In this document: piece by piece, positions 14,501-24,900 of the stretch
Layout: the number at the start of each line of letters is the position of its first letter
Numbering within the stretch: position 1 is the stretch's first letter
Assembly: GCA_037043235.1 (NCBI GenBank)
Contig: JAWRVZ010000076.1
Span: forward strand, 1,922,001-1,986,000
Reading direction: 5' to 3'
Source: Rhodeus uyekii
Taxonomy: Eukaryota; Chordata; Actinopteri; Cypriniformes; Acheilognathidae
DNA length: 64,000 nt
Notes under the pieces: model-generated
Told to the model about the DNA's origin: nothing
The model's input: only the letters and a program-made list of their open reading frames with translations
Databases searched by the model: none
Position numbers and translations under genes: made by a program

Positions 14501-15605
14501 CGTTTTGTCCCCTGCCTGCAGACTAATCTGGAGCATGATGTCTATAGTCGTCTGACGACTCTCCAGGATGGCCTCATCCCGAAGAAGAAGGCAGGAACCG
14601 ATGATGATCTTCACCGTATAAACGAGCTCATACAGGTGAGAGCCACTGATCACATATAGCCACACATGATCACTTTCAAACGGATTATCAGCAAGATTAA
14701 AACTTGTACTTGCTTAGATCTTTTAATAGTTTATTTACAGCGCTAGCTGTAATCTCAAAATGAGTATACATTTTATTATGCTTATTATTGTGTGACGAAA
14801 AATTCACTTGTAGCATCTAAAACAATTCATTTTAGCTTTAGTTATTTTTAAATTTAAACAGAATGTGTATTCCATAAAAAGTTTGGGTTCTGTAAGATTT
14901 TTCATGTTTTTTAAAAGTCTAAGCTGCATTTATTTACTCATGAATGCAGTAAAAACAGTAATATTGTGAAATACTACAATTTGAAATGCCGATTTCCAAT
15001 TTTGATGTGTTTCTAAAGGTACCTTATTCCTGTGACATCAAAGCTGAATTTTCAGCATCATTACTCCAGTCTTCAGTCACATGATCCTTCAGAAATCAAT
15101 GTAATAAGATGATTTGCTAATCAAGGAACATTACTTATTATCAATTATTGTGCAGTTTAATATTGTGGAAACATTTAGTTTTAATCCGATGCCTAATTTG
15201 CCAAAAATCAGTGGAGAAAGGCATAGTTCATCATAACATCGTAATATACATCATATAAATTTGCTAAATTTACCAGATTTTTCATATCATCAGAACAGTT
15301 TTAAGAACAAAATACTCTGCATAGAATTGTAACCACAATAAAACCTTGATTTTCACCACGGGGTCTTTAAAAAGGGGGTCTGACCCCAAACTATTGAGTG
15401 GTAGTTACACAATGGACATTAATCATAATACTGTTTCACTGCATAGGGCAACATGCAGCGCTGCAAGCTGGTGATGGATCAGATCACAGAAGCCCGTGAC
15501 TCCATGTTAAAGGTGCTGGATCACAAGGAGCGTGTCATGAAGCTGCTCAACAAGAACAGCAGCACTAAGAAGCTCAATAAGCTGAAGCGCAAGGACAGAG
15601 CGTGA
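2512..15605 (+). CDS. sap130: SAP130, Sin3A-associated protein of 130 kDa
   Basis: Subunit of the nuclear SIN3-HDAC corepressor. Twenty coding exons, all GT-AG and phase-consistent: 2512-2617, 3644-3909, 5012-5173, 6292-6415, 6496-6617, 6706-6830, 6917-7061, 7152-7242, 8857-8961, 10058-10199, 10355-10473, 10609-10881, 11012-11186, 11793-11897, 12024-12385, 12559-12780, 14074-14199, 14306-14409, 14522-14635, 15447-15605. Joined length gives about 1048 aa, matching the human protein. The start MSSQQYPR follows the human N-terminus; exon 1 begins at acceptor 2489, so the 5' UTR is spliced. The N-terminal two thirds is low-complexity Pro/Ser/Thr/Gln; blocks such as VVVRPYP, RITLPSHPA, PVQFQYFLPTYP, SPRPSILRKKP and SPRKKPRKQQH match human SAP130. 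The C-terminal part (from about residue 850) is the conserved SAP130 C-terminal domain with RHYRNPWKAAYHHFQRYSD and a basic tail. For exon 18 an acceptor 18 bases upstream (14288) is also in frame, but 14306 gives the human-like VKEDKK. Codon 1 has A at -3. Confidence 0.95.
2700..3345. mobile_element. MITE-like element with inverted ends, sap130 intron 1
   Basis: The stretch from about 2710 (wording of the type CCCGTAAGACTTTTGTTCATC) resembles a very common fish non-autonomous DNA transposon. Near its middle the motif TGATGAACAGATTTAATT (about 2950) is mirrored by ATTCAATCTGTTCATCA (about 3318), so the segment is flanked by inverted repeats. It carries a minisatellite. Superfamily not assigned; exact ends are uncertain. 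Confidence 0.5.
2985..3275. repeat. Minisatellite, about 52-bp unit, five to six copies
   Basis: Successive units carry the core GAATGAACCTCATTGGTTC followed by TTGCGGAAGCTCAAACG and CTGCGTAACACAA. Unit starts at about 3038, 3092, 3144 and 3196 give spacings of 52-54 bases. Units differ by point changes and small indels. It sits inside the inverted-end element. Confidence 0.8.
3418..3490 (-). repeat. Fragment of the abundant short interspersed repeat (family A)
   Basis: Reads, in reverse orientation, like the 5' part of the family seen at 37985-38405 and elsewhere: a segment with AACATCTTTACTGTCAC followed by TTTTATCAATTTAATTGC. Highly degraded. Confidence 0.4.
5474..6204. mobile_element. 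Pogo/Tigger-like non-autonomous DNA transposon, copy 1
   Basis: About 731 bp in sap130 intron 3. Left end CAGTGATCCCTCGTTTATCG; right end, read on the other strand, CAGTAATCACTTGCCACTTC. The right end is followed by TA, the duplicated target of this superfamily; the left TA is lost. The interior has a short CT run near 5665 and an ATG-repeat run near 5780-5810, and no transposase. A second copy in opposite orientation lies at 54240-54963. Confidence 0.75.
7803..8664 (+). mobile_element. Nested pogo/Tigger-like transposon with a transposase remnant
   Basis: Ends CAGTAATACCTTGAGATA (7803) and, on the other strand, AAGTAATACCTCGAGATA ending at 8664, flanked by TA. The subterminal wording GATACGAGCA is repeated several times near both ends. 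At 862 bp it is internally deleted relative to autonomous members and sits inside another Tigger-like element, so it is the younger insertion. Confidence 0.75.
8007..8260 (+). pseudogene. Broken transposase N-terminus, jerky/CENP-B-like class
   Basis: The ATG at 8007 opens 34 codons containing EKRVMTMEIKHEIVDKYGCG, which resembles the first helix-turn-helix of Tigger/jerky-type (pogo superfamily) transposases. A stop at 8109-8111 ends this frame, and a shifted frame continues with RMSDLALSSIIFKGRPKQIS, so a frameshift and a deletion are inferred. The DDE catalytic part is missing. Assignment rests on remembered family pattern. Confidence 0.6.
8962..10057. other. sap130 intron 9, mostly featureless
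   Basis: AT-rich intron. Only 9655-9760 is recognisable, as a family A repeat fragment with GATCAAATAAATGCAG, then TTGGTGAGCATAAGAGACTT and a TTTCAAAAAC tail. Nothing else seen. Confidence 0.5.
9655..9760 (+). repeat. Family A repeat fragment (3' end)
   Basis: Matches the 3' portion of the interspersed repeat also seen at 28920-29030, including GAGCATAAGAGACTTC and TTTCAAAAAC. Confidence 0.55.
13422..13780 (+). repeat. Interspersed fish repeat in sap130 intron 16
   Basis: Begins AAGCCACCTTTATTTATATA then GAGCTTTATACAATACAGAT, followed by GTTTTAAAGCAGCTTTACAG. This wording is typical of an abundant cyprinid interspersed repeat. Class not assigned; the 3' boundary is approximate. Confidence 0.45.
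14895..15190 (-). repeat. Family A repeat, reverse orientation, sap130 intron 19
   Basis: Contains CAGTAAAAACAGTAATATTG, GTGAAATACTACAATTTG, GAATTTTCAGCATCATTACT and CCAGTCTTCAG then TCACATGATCCTTCAG, the reverse complement of the family A core. Confidence 0.6.
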
Positions 15606-17456
15606 GACACACGGACTGGGCCACACTGACCTGATGTGGGACAGGGTTCAGCATGACCACAGAACCTCCCGCTTCATGACCTTTAGCATGCAGGCACACT
15701 GCCATGCCTCACTCTGTCTCTACTAGAAGAGGTTCACTTCGAGTCCTGATCTGATGGCAAGACGTCTTTATCTGGCAAGCCCTTCCTCTCTCAGCACATA
15801 TAGAAGTTCTAGGGAACGACAATGTTGAATTAACCACAACATGCATCTTTAACTGTATCTTTACTGAAATATGAGTGTCTACATTTTTTCATTTTAAACG
15901 AGACAACGCGCAGAGAGGTCATTTTAGGGACGTTATTGGATGTTGAAGATTCCATTTTAAAGTTCTACATTAGCAGATATCAGTAAAAGCAATGCTGTAC
16001 TTCAAGTGTGCGTATTATATTCACCACTTTTTCTTTTGGGTGCCTTGAATGATGACCTGGTATTGGCAGTCGTCTGTACTGTGTTAAACACCAGATGGCA
16101 GTATTTCATAATGGCCGTTCTTCATACCAAAAGGTTTCCATTTTGTATTGTAGCATTTGAAACAATAAGAATTGAGAAGCCATAACAACACCATCCTCGC
16201 TGTCCTAAATGAACAAAGACTGAAGTATTTTACCACAAATGAGTTGTGGGAAACGTTAAAGGTGCTTTGTTGAACTGGAGTATTGTGCCTTTCTGTGTGC
16301 CTCATAAACATTGGTTTGGTGTGATGGAAGCAGTTTTTCTGCGAAGGTTAAATGGAGTCTGAATCATAATACGTTCTCACATAGTAGTCTGTCATTTTGT
16401 GAAGAATGTTTCATGTATTTTCAGTCTTGCAAGCGCTGCTCCAGCTATGGCTTTCTAGGTTGACTCTTTGGTCGGGGGGCGGGGGGGATTTCATTCATAC
16501 ATTAAGGGTGGTGAGAATCATGTTGAGATATGACATGTCAATCAGAATTTAGAGGAGAGATTTGTATGTAAGTTAATCCTAAGTATATATATAAATATGA
16601 AAAATAAGCCCTCTTCCATATTTTTTTTCTCCATAAATGAACAATATTATGTTTATTTTTCCAGTTAAGTTGCTTGAAGCCGTGTCATTTGTGGCAAAGA
16701 TAAAGCGTTGTAAACTGTCTGATCACTCAGTTTCATTTTGAATGATATTTCATGTTGCACTCCGCTGCTGAAGTAAAGACAATTTGTACATCTATCTGTG
16801 GTTGGTTGTTTTTCTAAAAGTTAATTCTCAGAAGTCTAGGCATTGGTGTATTCCTTACCCCCTCCAAATCAAGCCACTGGTTACACAAAACCATGGTTTT
16901 TACCACTTTATTAATACTTCCGTTCACCTTTTGGGAGTGTTTTAAATTATTTGTGAAGGAAGTGATACATGTATTCAGCAAGGACGCATTAAATTGATCA
17001 ATACTAATAGTAAAGGCGTTTAAATGCTGTTCTTTCCAAAACATTTTCAACATTTTGAAAGTATGTTAAGATAGAAAACTGTTATTTGTAATTTGACAAT
17101 ATTGCTGTTATACTGTATTAAATGCAGTTTTGGTGAGCATATGATTTCTTTCAAAACCATTTAACAACTTTTAATGGCAATGGTTGGTTTGCTTGCGCAA
17201 TAAAATTTCATTAGGGTGCTTTGGAAATGGTTTTGATTTTTATGATTTACTGACTTGCCAAAATATTCAATATTGGTAGTATGGACTAAATGAATATAAA
17301 GAAAAACTTTTACTGTAAAATTGTTACTGTACAATTTAAGAACACTTCTATTTTAATATATTTCTCCATTTCTTATGTTGAAAACAGTTGTGCTGCTTAA
17401 TATTTTTGTGGAAACTGATACATTTTGATAAGCTGAATGTGTCCTTGCTAAATAAA
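15606..17456 (+). other. sap130: sap130 3' UTR with candidate poly(A) signals
   Basis: Non-coding sequence after the TGA at 15603-15605. AATAAA hexamers occur at 17199-17204 and 17451-17456; either could terminate the mRNA, but both lie within a family A-like repeat, so the true end may be earlier. The UTR limit is inferred. Confidence 0.4.
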
Positions 17457-17530
17457 AGCAAAGAAATATTAAGGAAAATTACATCTCTTTAAAAAATCTT
17501 GCTGACCACAAACTTTTAAACAAGTGTATG
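16960..17530 (+). repeat. Degraded family A repeat fragments
   Basis: Several pieces of the family: ATTCAGCAAGGACGCATTAA, TTAAATGCAGTTTTGGTGAG, TTGTGCTGCTTAATATTTTT and GCTGACCACAAACTTTTAAA. They appear fragmented or overlapping, so more than one insertion is possible. Confidence 0.45.
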
Positions 17531-18951
17531 TATATGTACGTTTTAACCCATATTAAATAGGTAATCTATAATCAACAAATAGTTCTCTATAGGTTTCAAA
17601 ATGTCTTTCTGAAAAGCTGAAAATCTTTACTTTTTTGAAAGTATGACAAACAATGTCCTAAACACAAACTTTTTAATACTAGTGCACATTTTATAGTTTG
17701 TCCAAATAACTATTCATTTAATCAGTATAAAAAAAAAGAATATTAAGAAACCTTTTTACTCCTCTATAGTACTGATGCACAATTCTATTCCTGACAATCC
17801 CAAAGCATTTTGTTTACATAAAGAAGTCCCTGCCCAAATCTTTTCTTGTTGTTGACTGCATTTAGATAAGTAATGGTTATCAGATTGTAGGGTGTGACTA
17901 CGTTCAGAGTTTATATAGTCCTAAATAACTTCTCCCTCCTTTCTCAAGTTATTTAATTTATTGTTTTCTAGACTTATTGTTTTTTGTTTTGGATTGAGTT
18001 TTATCACCGTGGAGACTAATAACACTTTACAGTCCTTATTCCTCAAATATAATTAATTATATTAGTCTGTATCTCATCTAAGCAGCGGCTGCAATACTGA
18101 AGCTTTTTTATACTAAGCCCTTTATGTTTATAAAGGCTATAAAAAGTCTTAATATACTGGAAACCTCCAGGAAATTAAGGTGCACTTGTGTTGACCGTGT
18201 ACTTTGAAACCTGCTGGCTGCTCCTATGTGTTTTCATAATCAATGTGTGCAACATCTTATGCGTGCGTCACTTATGAAAACTCCTCATATGACGCACAGG
18301 CAATTACATTGCAGTTTAGTATCTGTTCACTGAAGCCATGTATCCTCTAGAGTCTCACAGTTTTACTGCTTAACAGCCTCTCTGACTCAAATAATAAAAC
18401 TGTCCTCTGGTACCATCTTCCTTTTGTGTGAAGTCCAAAAGGCATGTTGTGTGTGGTTAATGGATAGGTGACTTTTTTGATAAGATGCACAGCATTTCAG
18501 AGTCACGTAAAGATCTCAAACCGCTAAGAATGTCTTGCTTTTAAAGTCATTGTCTAACCAGTGATTTGCTGCTTGCTTTGTTTGCAGTTCAACACATAGA
18601 AACTTACAGAGTGAATCTCTCAGAGGGTTGATGACGTCCCTTCATAGCCCTCAGGGGTTGATGGTGAATAGCACTCGATGGAGCAAAGTCTAGGGGCCAT
18701 AAAGAGATGAAAACTAGGGACACTTCCTTGTTGCGATCACACAAGCGGGTGGAAAAATATTTTTGGACACGTATGATTTTTAATTTCTTGGAACTAGTCA
18801 GCAAGGGTGTGTTGTCCCCAGTCATAGTTTTCAGCCATTCACGCTTTGATGAGGGTTACGTTTCTAACCGGTTAATATATTTATTTAAGTGTTTTTTTTT
18901 CTCAGTTTTTAATTTTAATTAGATGCCTTTGGTACGAAAAGGATTATCCAA
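17531..18951. other. Intergenic region between sap130 and myo7b
   Basis: No coding exon or RNA gene recognised. It must contain the myo7b promoter and any 5' UTR exon if transcription starts nearby, but no TATA box or convincing first exon could be fixed. Confidence 0.35.
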
Positions 18952-21900
18952 ATGGTGATGTTAAAAAAGGTAATTAATGAAAGGACTTTTAAATTTGATG
19001 ATTTGTTTTTCCTGCTTTATTTGTCACAGTGATTTATTAATACATTTTATTTTACAGAATTATTACATTTGTTTTATTGTGAACTATTTATTGAAAGACA
19101 TTTTCAAGGCTTTAAGGTGGTTGTGGGTAGTGTTTGGTTTTAAAATGTAGTTAATATGAATCTGAATCTAGGGCGACCACATCTGGATTGACTCTAGTAT
19201 TGGGGTCCCTATTGGAGGGTGTGTGAAGATCTCAGACAGTGGACAGTATTGCCTGATTGATGATGAAGGGAAGGTAAAAAGTGATGTCTTCTACGGTAGG
19301 AGAGACCGGGCTAGTTGTCACAGAGGCTTCTATCTAGCAGTGTGGATGAAATGCTAGTTTCAAATGCTCAGTTCAAGACCCTCTTTTTCAAGAGGCCTTT
19401 TTTTTGTTTGGGAATTTTGTCCTCCAAACTAAAACTCCACTATAATCATATTTTTGCTGATCTGTGTTGTCAAGACAAGGCTATATTTTTCATAAATCCC
19501 ATGTGGATCAAATTGTCACTTGTGTTTTAAATGTTATAGCCTACGTTTTTCAATTAGCCAGTGGAGATTATTAAGATTTTTGACAATTTTTTTCCTTTTG
19601 GTCAAGACTTTAAGATGAGTGTCTATACTGAAAATGAATTAAATAAATATACCTTGACAATATTAACTGAAGTAAAAATGTGACAACTTGCGCCGCTCCC
19701 CAACAACACATTATATCACAGCACATACTTTATTGCTGTAATTACTCTAAACAGATGAGTCTCATGTATTGTGATGGTTTTCCCAGGAGCGCATTATCCT
19801 GGAGGGGGAGAGGGCCAGTCTTCAGCCTATGCACCCCACCTCAGTGGAGGGTGTGGATGACATGATCAGACTGGGCGACCTCACTGAAGCGGGATTACTC
19901 CGAAATCTGCTTTTGCGCCACAAACAGGGTATTATATATGTGAGTGGATTCATGTTACTTTGTCATAACAAAAGCTGATTTGATGTGTTAGCGTCCATAA
20001 TTATCAAATTAATATATTGGTTTTCCAAATTTGTATCTTAGTTTAGAATTTGATCGTAATTTTAACTGTACGCAACAAAAGTTTGACAAAAGTTCCCTTT
20101 TGAAAACTGAACTAGTTAATGGGATTTTTCATGTAATTTACGGTAAAATACTGTTACATTTACATTGAAAATGAACTAGTCATCTTCTAATTTACAGTGA
20201 AATATGTAAGGGGGACATTCCCAGAAGTCCCTGTGTGACAGCTCACATTTAATAGTTTATCATTGGAATACCATCCTCTTTCATTTTTACTATCGGTTTT
20301 ATGTTGCATCTTATGTTTTAAAGTAATATTTTTGGGCGTTTATGTGCTAACTTTATGGTGTATTGTATGTGTGTGTATGAGACTTGATACTGGGTGCACT
20401 TAAGGTCTGTGTTTTAAGGTGGTTTAAGTTTCAGTTTAATATATATATATATATACACATTTTAGCAGTTGATTAAATATACTTTTTTACTGTAAATTTA
20501 AATTCAATCTGTAAAGCTTTACATTTTTACGGTAAAGATCTGGTAACCACAGCTGCCATTAGTTTACTGTAAGTTCATTACAGTTTAAGTATGGGCATAA
20601 CAATTTGAGTAAAAAAAGAATATCATAAAATCTTAGTACAGTGGAATTCACTTATCTCGACTCACCGTTAACTCGCCAATCCTATTATGTCAACGTTTTT
20701 GAAGTGGAACCGCCAAACTCCCTATTTGTCTTAGCATTTTCTTTTCGGTAATGTCGATTCTTTTTTTAACGGCGAACCCTAATATCTCGAGCACAAAAGA
20801 TGGACAAATTCGCCACTTCACATGGTTGTCTCATGACTAATGAGCGTTCCTAGTTCACTGCATTCACTGTCACTAAGTTTGCGTTGCACGTCGCTCTGTC
20901 AGTGACGCTTCTCTCACAGTATGTAAGTTGTGCACTCTCTGAAGTGAAAGCAAACATCGTTCTTACGCTTCTCAACGAGCAGCGAGTGCTGCCGTGGGTC
21001 CACCCCACATCCCAAAGCCTCATCCGCTTCTTTGTGCACAGAAAGCCCGCCTTCTCTGATTTGATTGGTTTTCTCAAATATGTTGACATCACAATGAGTA
21101 TGAGGCTTAGATAAACACACACAAACAAACCCTGCTTCTGTTCTGACGCGCTCTGCTCAGCGCTGCTGCGGATTGAAGAATCCAGTTGTTAAAAGACGGG
21201 ACGAAGCCAAATTTGTTGAGAAAGCACATTAGACAGGCAGAACGCAGGAAATTATGCAATCTAGTACAGCGTGATGACCTCACGAATATGTTATGAGTGT
21301 TTACGCTGTGAGCGAAATTGTTTGCAATGTTGGAGAATATAATTAAAGGTTTGTATCAAGAATCGAAGGTGTTTTTTATTGTATACTGGTAAATCTCTGC
21401 TGTTAGTTGGTGCACATATGCCTTTTGTTGTTAGCAAACATATACAGTGTATGTACATTTTTATAGCATGCCGATCGCTTCATCAAATAAATCGCCATAT
21501 TGGCTGTTGGTTATCTCGATCATCAGTTATCTCTACGCTTCTTTGCAACCCCCGAGACCGTCGACATAACCAGATTCCACTGTATTTGGTTTGTGTCTCT
21601 CTTTAATTACAGCAGCACTTGGGCAGCATTAACAAGTCACATGATCAATGTCACAAATGTACCTATTTGATTGGCCTAGAAATAGTGCAGAATCTGAAAT
21701 ATTTATAATGAAATTTTACGTGAAATCCTAGGCTGTAAATACTAGGTTGTAAAGGTTGTAAATCCTAAAACCTTTCAAGGCTTTCAGATGTGGTTTTTAG
21801 ATCCCTATGTCTAAATCTCTCTGTCTGAATATTTTTTTTCTTTTCCCCTTGTGTTTGCTGTTTAGACCTACATTGGCTCTGTCCTGGTGGCAGTGAATCC

Positions 21901-24900
21901 CTATGAGATGCTGCCCATCTACACAGCAGATCAGGTGCACATGTATCATGGGCGTAAGCTGGGAGAGCTCCCACCACACATCTTTGCCATTGCTGACAGT
22001 TGTTACTTTAACATGTGCCGCAATAAACGCAACCAGTGCTGCATTATCAGGTACATATTTGTTACATATTAGGTACATATATTTCTAATCTAATGGCTAT
22101 ATTATGAAAGTAGTAATTTTATATGGTATGTAAGAATGCAGAAGGTTAAAATGACAATACATACTGGTATGGGAATGCTGTTACCCAATGTTGTTGTTTT
22201 TAAAATGTGCAGGTGTTGTGGTCATTGTACAAGTTCTGCTTGGGATAATTTTAGAAACAGCAAATGTAACTATTCTGTTCTATTCTATTCGCCTCTATTC
22301 GCTAATGCCAAAAACTGTGAATCTAAACAGCCATCAATCCCACTGGTGTAGAATAGCTTTGTTAACCATTCTACTCCATGCACTAATACCAGAAACAATA
22401 AATGTAAACAGCTATCAAACCCAGGTGTTTCTCACCATCTTATAAAATCAATAAAGCATAAATAACAAATGTGAAAGTAGCAGAGTTCATTACAGACTTC
22501 ACCTTTCATCTGATACAATATTTATTTAACCTCCTGAGAACCAGAAAAAAAAGTTTAATCATTTTTGTTTTTGTAGGTCAATACATTGTTTAGAGCATAA
22601 GAAACAAATGGAATAAAGACTTTTTTTTTATTATTCCCATGTTACGCTAGGACAAAAGGACCCTTTTAAGAAGAAAATGAAAAGAAATTAATAGCCAAAA
22701 ACAATGTTTTCTTTTTTTATCAACCAATGAATCTTTAGGTTTCAAGCTGGTTCTTTATCCAAACTTTGTATAAAGATGATTCTCAACTATGTTATGAAAG
22801 ATATTACAGAATGATGTAATATACACTTCTTTTTATGCAACATGCATGTAAACATGTCTATAAATGCCCTTCCCATTCTCATTCCATGCAATGCATCTAT
22901 ACGCTGTATCTAATTAGCATATTAATGTGTTTTTGGGGCAACATGTAATGAAAAAAAGATTAATAATGGGGAATATTATTATATATATTTCATAAGAATA
23001 TCCAGACTTAAAACTGTGACATGTATGTTGTCAGAGAAATTTGCTAAAATATATTATCCTCTACAGAGGAAAAATGTCTATTCCTGGGTCTCAGAAGGTT
23101 AATCACACTGCAGCTCTGTCTTAATGGATTTGAACACATTTATATTTATTAATTTAGCATATAATGTTATCAATGATGCTTCAAAAACCATAGCAAACAA
23201 TGAATCAATAATAAACATGTCTTGTTTGTTTGTCAGTGGAGAATCTGGTGCAGGAAAGACAGAAAGCACTAAACTGATTCTCCAGTTCCTGGCGGCTGTG
23301 AGCGGGCAGCACTCCTGGATAGAGCAGCAGATCATACAGGCCAACCCTGTCCTGGAGGGTAAGCTCTGAATACGTTTGTTTTCTTCTCAATCTTTTTTGG
23401 AGAAATCTGTCTCACTAATTCACATCTTACAGCCTTTGGGAATGCCAAAACCATTCGCAATGATAACTCCAGCAGATTTGGGAAATATGTGGAGATCTTC
23501 TTTAATAAACAGGGTTTTATTGAGGGAGCTCACATGGAGCAGTACCTGTTGGAGAAGTCTCGTGTCTGTCATCAGGTGAGACCAAGTTGCACCCTACATG
23601 AGGAAGAAAAAGCATCCAGCCCTTGACTGGCTGTGCCTTTATGAGTGTAATGCAATTCAAATTGCTCATGAAGTGATCTTTAATGTTTAATGTCTATGTT
23701 TAATGTTTTAATGTTTATGTTTTTAATGTCTTTAATGTCTGTGTTTAATGTTTTAATGTTTAATGTCAAATTGTTCATGAAGTGATCTTTAATGTTTAAC
23801 ATCTTTAATGTTCCTTTAATGTGCATTTTATTAATTAAATGAAATTCATTTTATTTGTAAGGCACCAGAGGAAAGGAACTACCACATTTTCTATTGTATG
23901 TTGTCTGGGATGAAAAATGAGCAGAAGAAGATTCTCTCCCTGGGTAATGCATCACAGTTCAAGTACCTGACTGAGGTGAGCGCTTCAATTCATGTTTAGT
24001 AACTTTAAGAGAAAATAGCTTACTCTGTAAAAGTTTAACCCTAAGTTTTAGAGTTGTGCAGGGAATTTAAGTGCATAGTTTATTTGATACAATTAAATAA
24101 TAATTACATTATATAATTTATATATTATATTATTATACATTATATATTAATTTACATCTATTGATTGTAACATTCACTCCTCTCTAATTCAGACTCTTTT
24201 ATCAGGTTTTGAGATTAATAATCATTAATCATGTCACAACTACAATATCTGGCTCTTCTGATTGGTTGTCTAGGGTGATTGTTTGACATGCGATGGTCGT
24301 GACGATGCGGATGAGTTTGAACGGATACGTGCTGCTCTAAAGATCCTCACATTCTCAGACAAGGACTGCTGGGAAATCTTCAAATTACTCGCTGCCATTC
24401 TTCACATGGGCAACATCAACTTTAACAGTTAGTGTCTATATTCTTTCTGTTACAGTAATATTATGTCAACTACCTTCACATGAACAAAAGTTTTTATATC
24501 ATAAATTAAAGATGACTTATTTTCTCATAATCCTTTTTCAGGCACTATAATGAATAACATGGACAGCTGTGATGTTCTGTCATCGAATCATTTTTCTGTC
24601 ACTGCCAAGTTGTTGGAGGTACAAATCCTTCTTCACTTCTAGCACTTTAACTTCAAATCATTTTCCAGCTTACTATCTTTTGTGCAATCAATCATTTGGC
24701 TGCTGAATGAATTTGATGACAGCCCTTCTATCAATTTGCAGGTAGAAGATGCAGTTCTTGAAAAGAGCCTTACCCATCGCTCCTTCATGACTAATAGAGA
24801 GATGGTCACTAAACCCCTCAGCGCAGAGCAGGCCACAGACACCAGAGATGCTTTTGCCAAGGTACTTGCATGTTTTTCTTTTCTTTTCCAAAAGCCCATT

